A stretch of 31,637 nt of DNA, taken from Saccoglossus kowalevskii (Eukaryota; Hemichordata; Enteropneusta; Harrimaniidae). The position numbers and the translations under genes are program-made. Of the stretch, positions 31,218 through 31,637 are shown piece by piece; within the stretch, counting starts at the first letter, position 1; each line of letters begins with the position of its first letter. Under the pieces are notes generated by a model that searched no databases, was not told where the DNA came from, and saw only the letters and a list, made by a program, of their open reading frames with translations. The stretch lies in NCBI RefSeq assembly GCF_000003605.2, contig NW_003136837.1:16280-47916 (forward strand), in the 5' to 3' direction.

Positions 31218-31637
31218 TCAAAGTATGCACTCAGATAGTACGCCGTCGCTCAGATTGTTATTAGCAGCATTGAAAAAGTAATCTGTAAACTTAAAGCTTG
31301 GATGGTCATAATCAGAAGAGAGGTATCTCTGAATATATTCAAGCTGCATGGTGTGAATACGTGTAGGCAGATGAGTGACATTTTGACCACATTTTCCCAA
31401 AAGCATGTATAATGTTTCGGCTGGAATCCAATGGCGCCCGTGCCATAGAAAGTTAATAAATGATTTTTGGAATGATGAAATGATATCAGGTGGTGGGGAT
31501 AAGATGTGGAGTCTATATAACAATTGCGACGATACGCCCTCTATAGGATATACTGGGCGCAAAATGAGACCAGAACTCAATTTTATTCTCAACCGTTTGC
31601 AGTAATTCTGTCCAGTGTTTTCGATAGGCCTGGTAAT
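31218..31637 (-). mobile_element. LINE ORF2 fragment, Tx1/L1-like, running off the window
   Basis: The minus-strand frame stays open from the window edge to 31218. It includes LYRLHILSPPPDIISSFQKS, INFLWHGRHWIPAETLYML and LEYIQRYL, matching the post-reverse-transcriptase region of Tx1/L1-clade LINEs (a PPP motif, then FFW-x-GRHW, then a QR-L motif). The usual EEGGQG-like string is replaced by GKCGQN. The rest of ORF2 would lie to the right. No poly(A) tail is visible at the 3' side, though the (AAT)n run begins about 107 bp beyond. Confidence 0.75.

Overview
The window is metazoan genomic DNA: AT-rich, with GT-AG introns, C2H2 zinc-finger and secretory-pathway genes, tRNA-derived SINE-like repeats and many minisatellites. 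Gene content and repeat style suggest an invertebrate animal, perhaps an invertebrate deuterostome such as a hemichordate or cephalochordate. That placement is inference, because nothing here identifies the species. A run of 75 Ns at 12289-12363 marks an assembly gap.

Layout, left to right. 1-480: a 56-bp direct repeat flanking a tRNA-like SINE, running into a relic of a C2H2 zinc finger. 481-4306: probable intron or upstream DNA of the zinc-finger gene, with a (TTCTA)n run, a G15 tract, a 17-copy 30-bp minisatellite and a minus-strand SINE. 4509-6866: one plus-strand coding exon for a 785-residue protein with about 16 C2H2 fingers, built from duplicated four-finger blocks. 6867-12770: intergenic DNA dominated by a degenerate ~39/31-bp minisatellite (9454-11278), followed by a 430-bp block with four p53-family half-site matches. 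12782-23545: a complete eight-exon type-B carboxylesterase/cholinesterase-like gene (616 residues) with signal peptide, Ser211-Glu346-His463 triad, three canonical disulfide pairs and a GPI-type C-terminus. Its introns hold a 79-bp repeat, a 52-copy 30-bp minisatellite, two broken tandem copies of the start of exon 2, and a 56-bp repeat. 24319-24509: a possible alternative last exon for that gene. 26428-30568: a two-exon gene for a Golgi type II sulfotransferase of the galactose-3-O-sulfotransferase family (399 residues). 31218-31637: a minus-strand fragment of a Tx1/L1-like LINE reverse-transcriptase ORF running off the right edge.

The three genes are all on the plus strand but show no evident common pathway: a nuclear DNA-binding factor, a probably surface-anchored or secreted esterase, and a Golgi sulfotransferase. 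The features most worth a second look are the exon-2 triplication with defective copies, the phase-compatible alternative C-terminal exon of the esterase, the tetrad structure of the zinc-finger protein, the p53-like half-site cluster, and tandem splice acceptors in the sulfotransferase.
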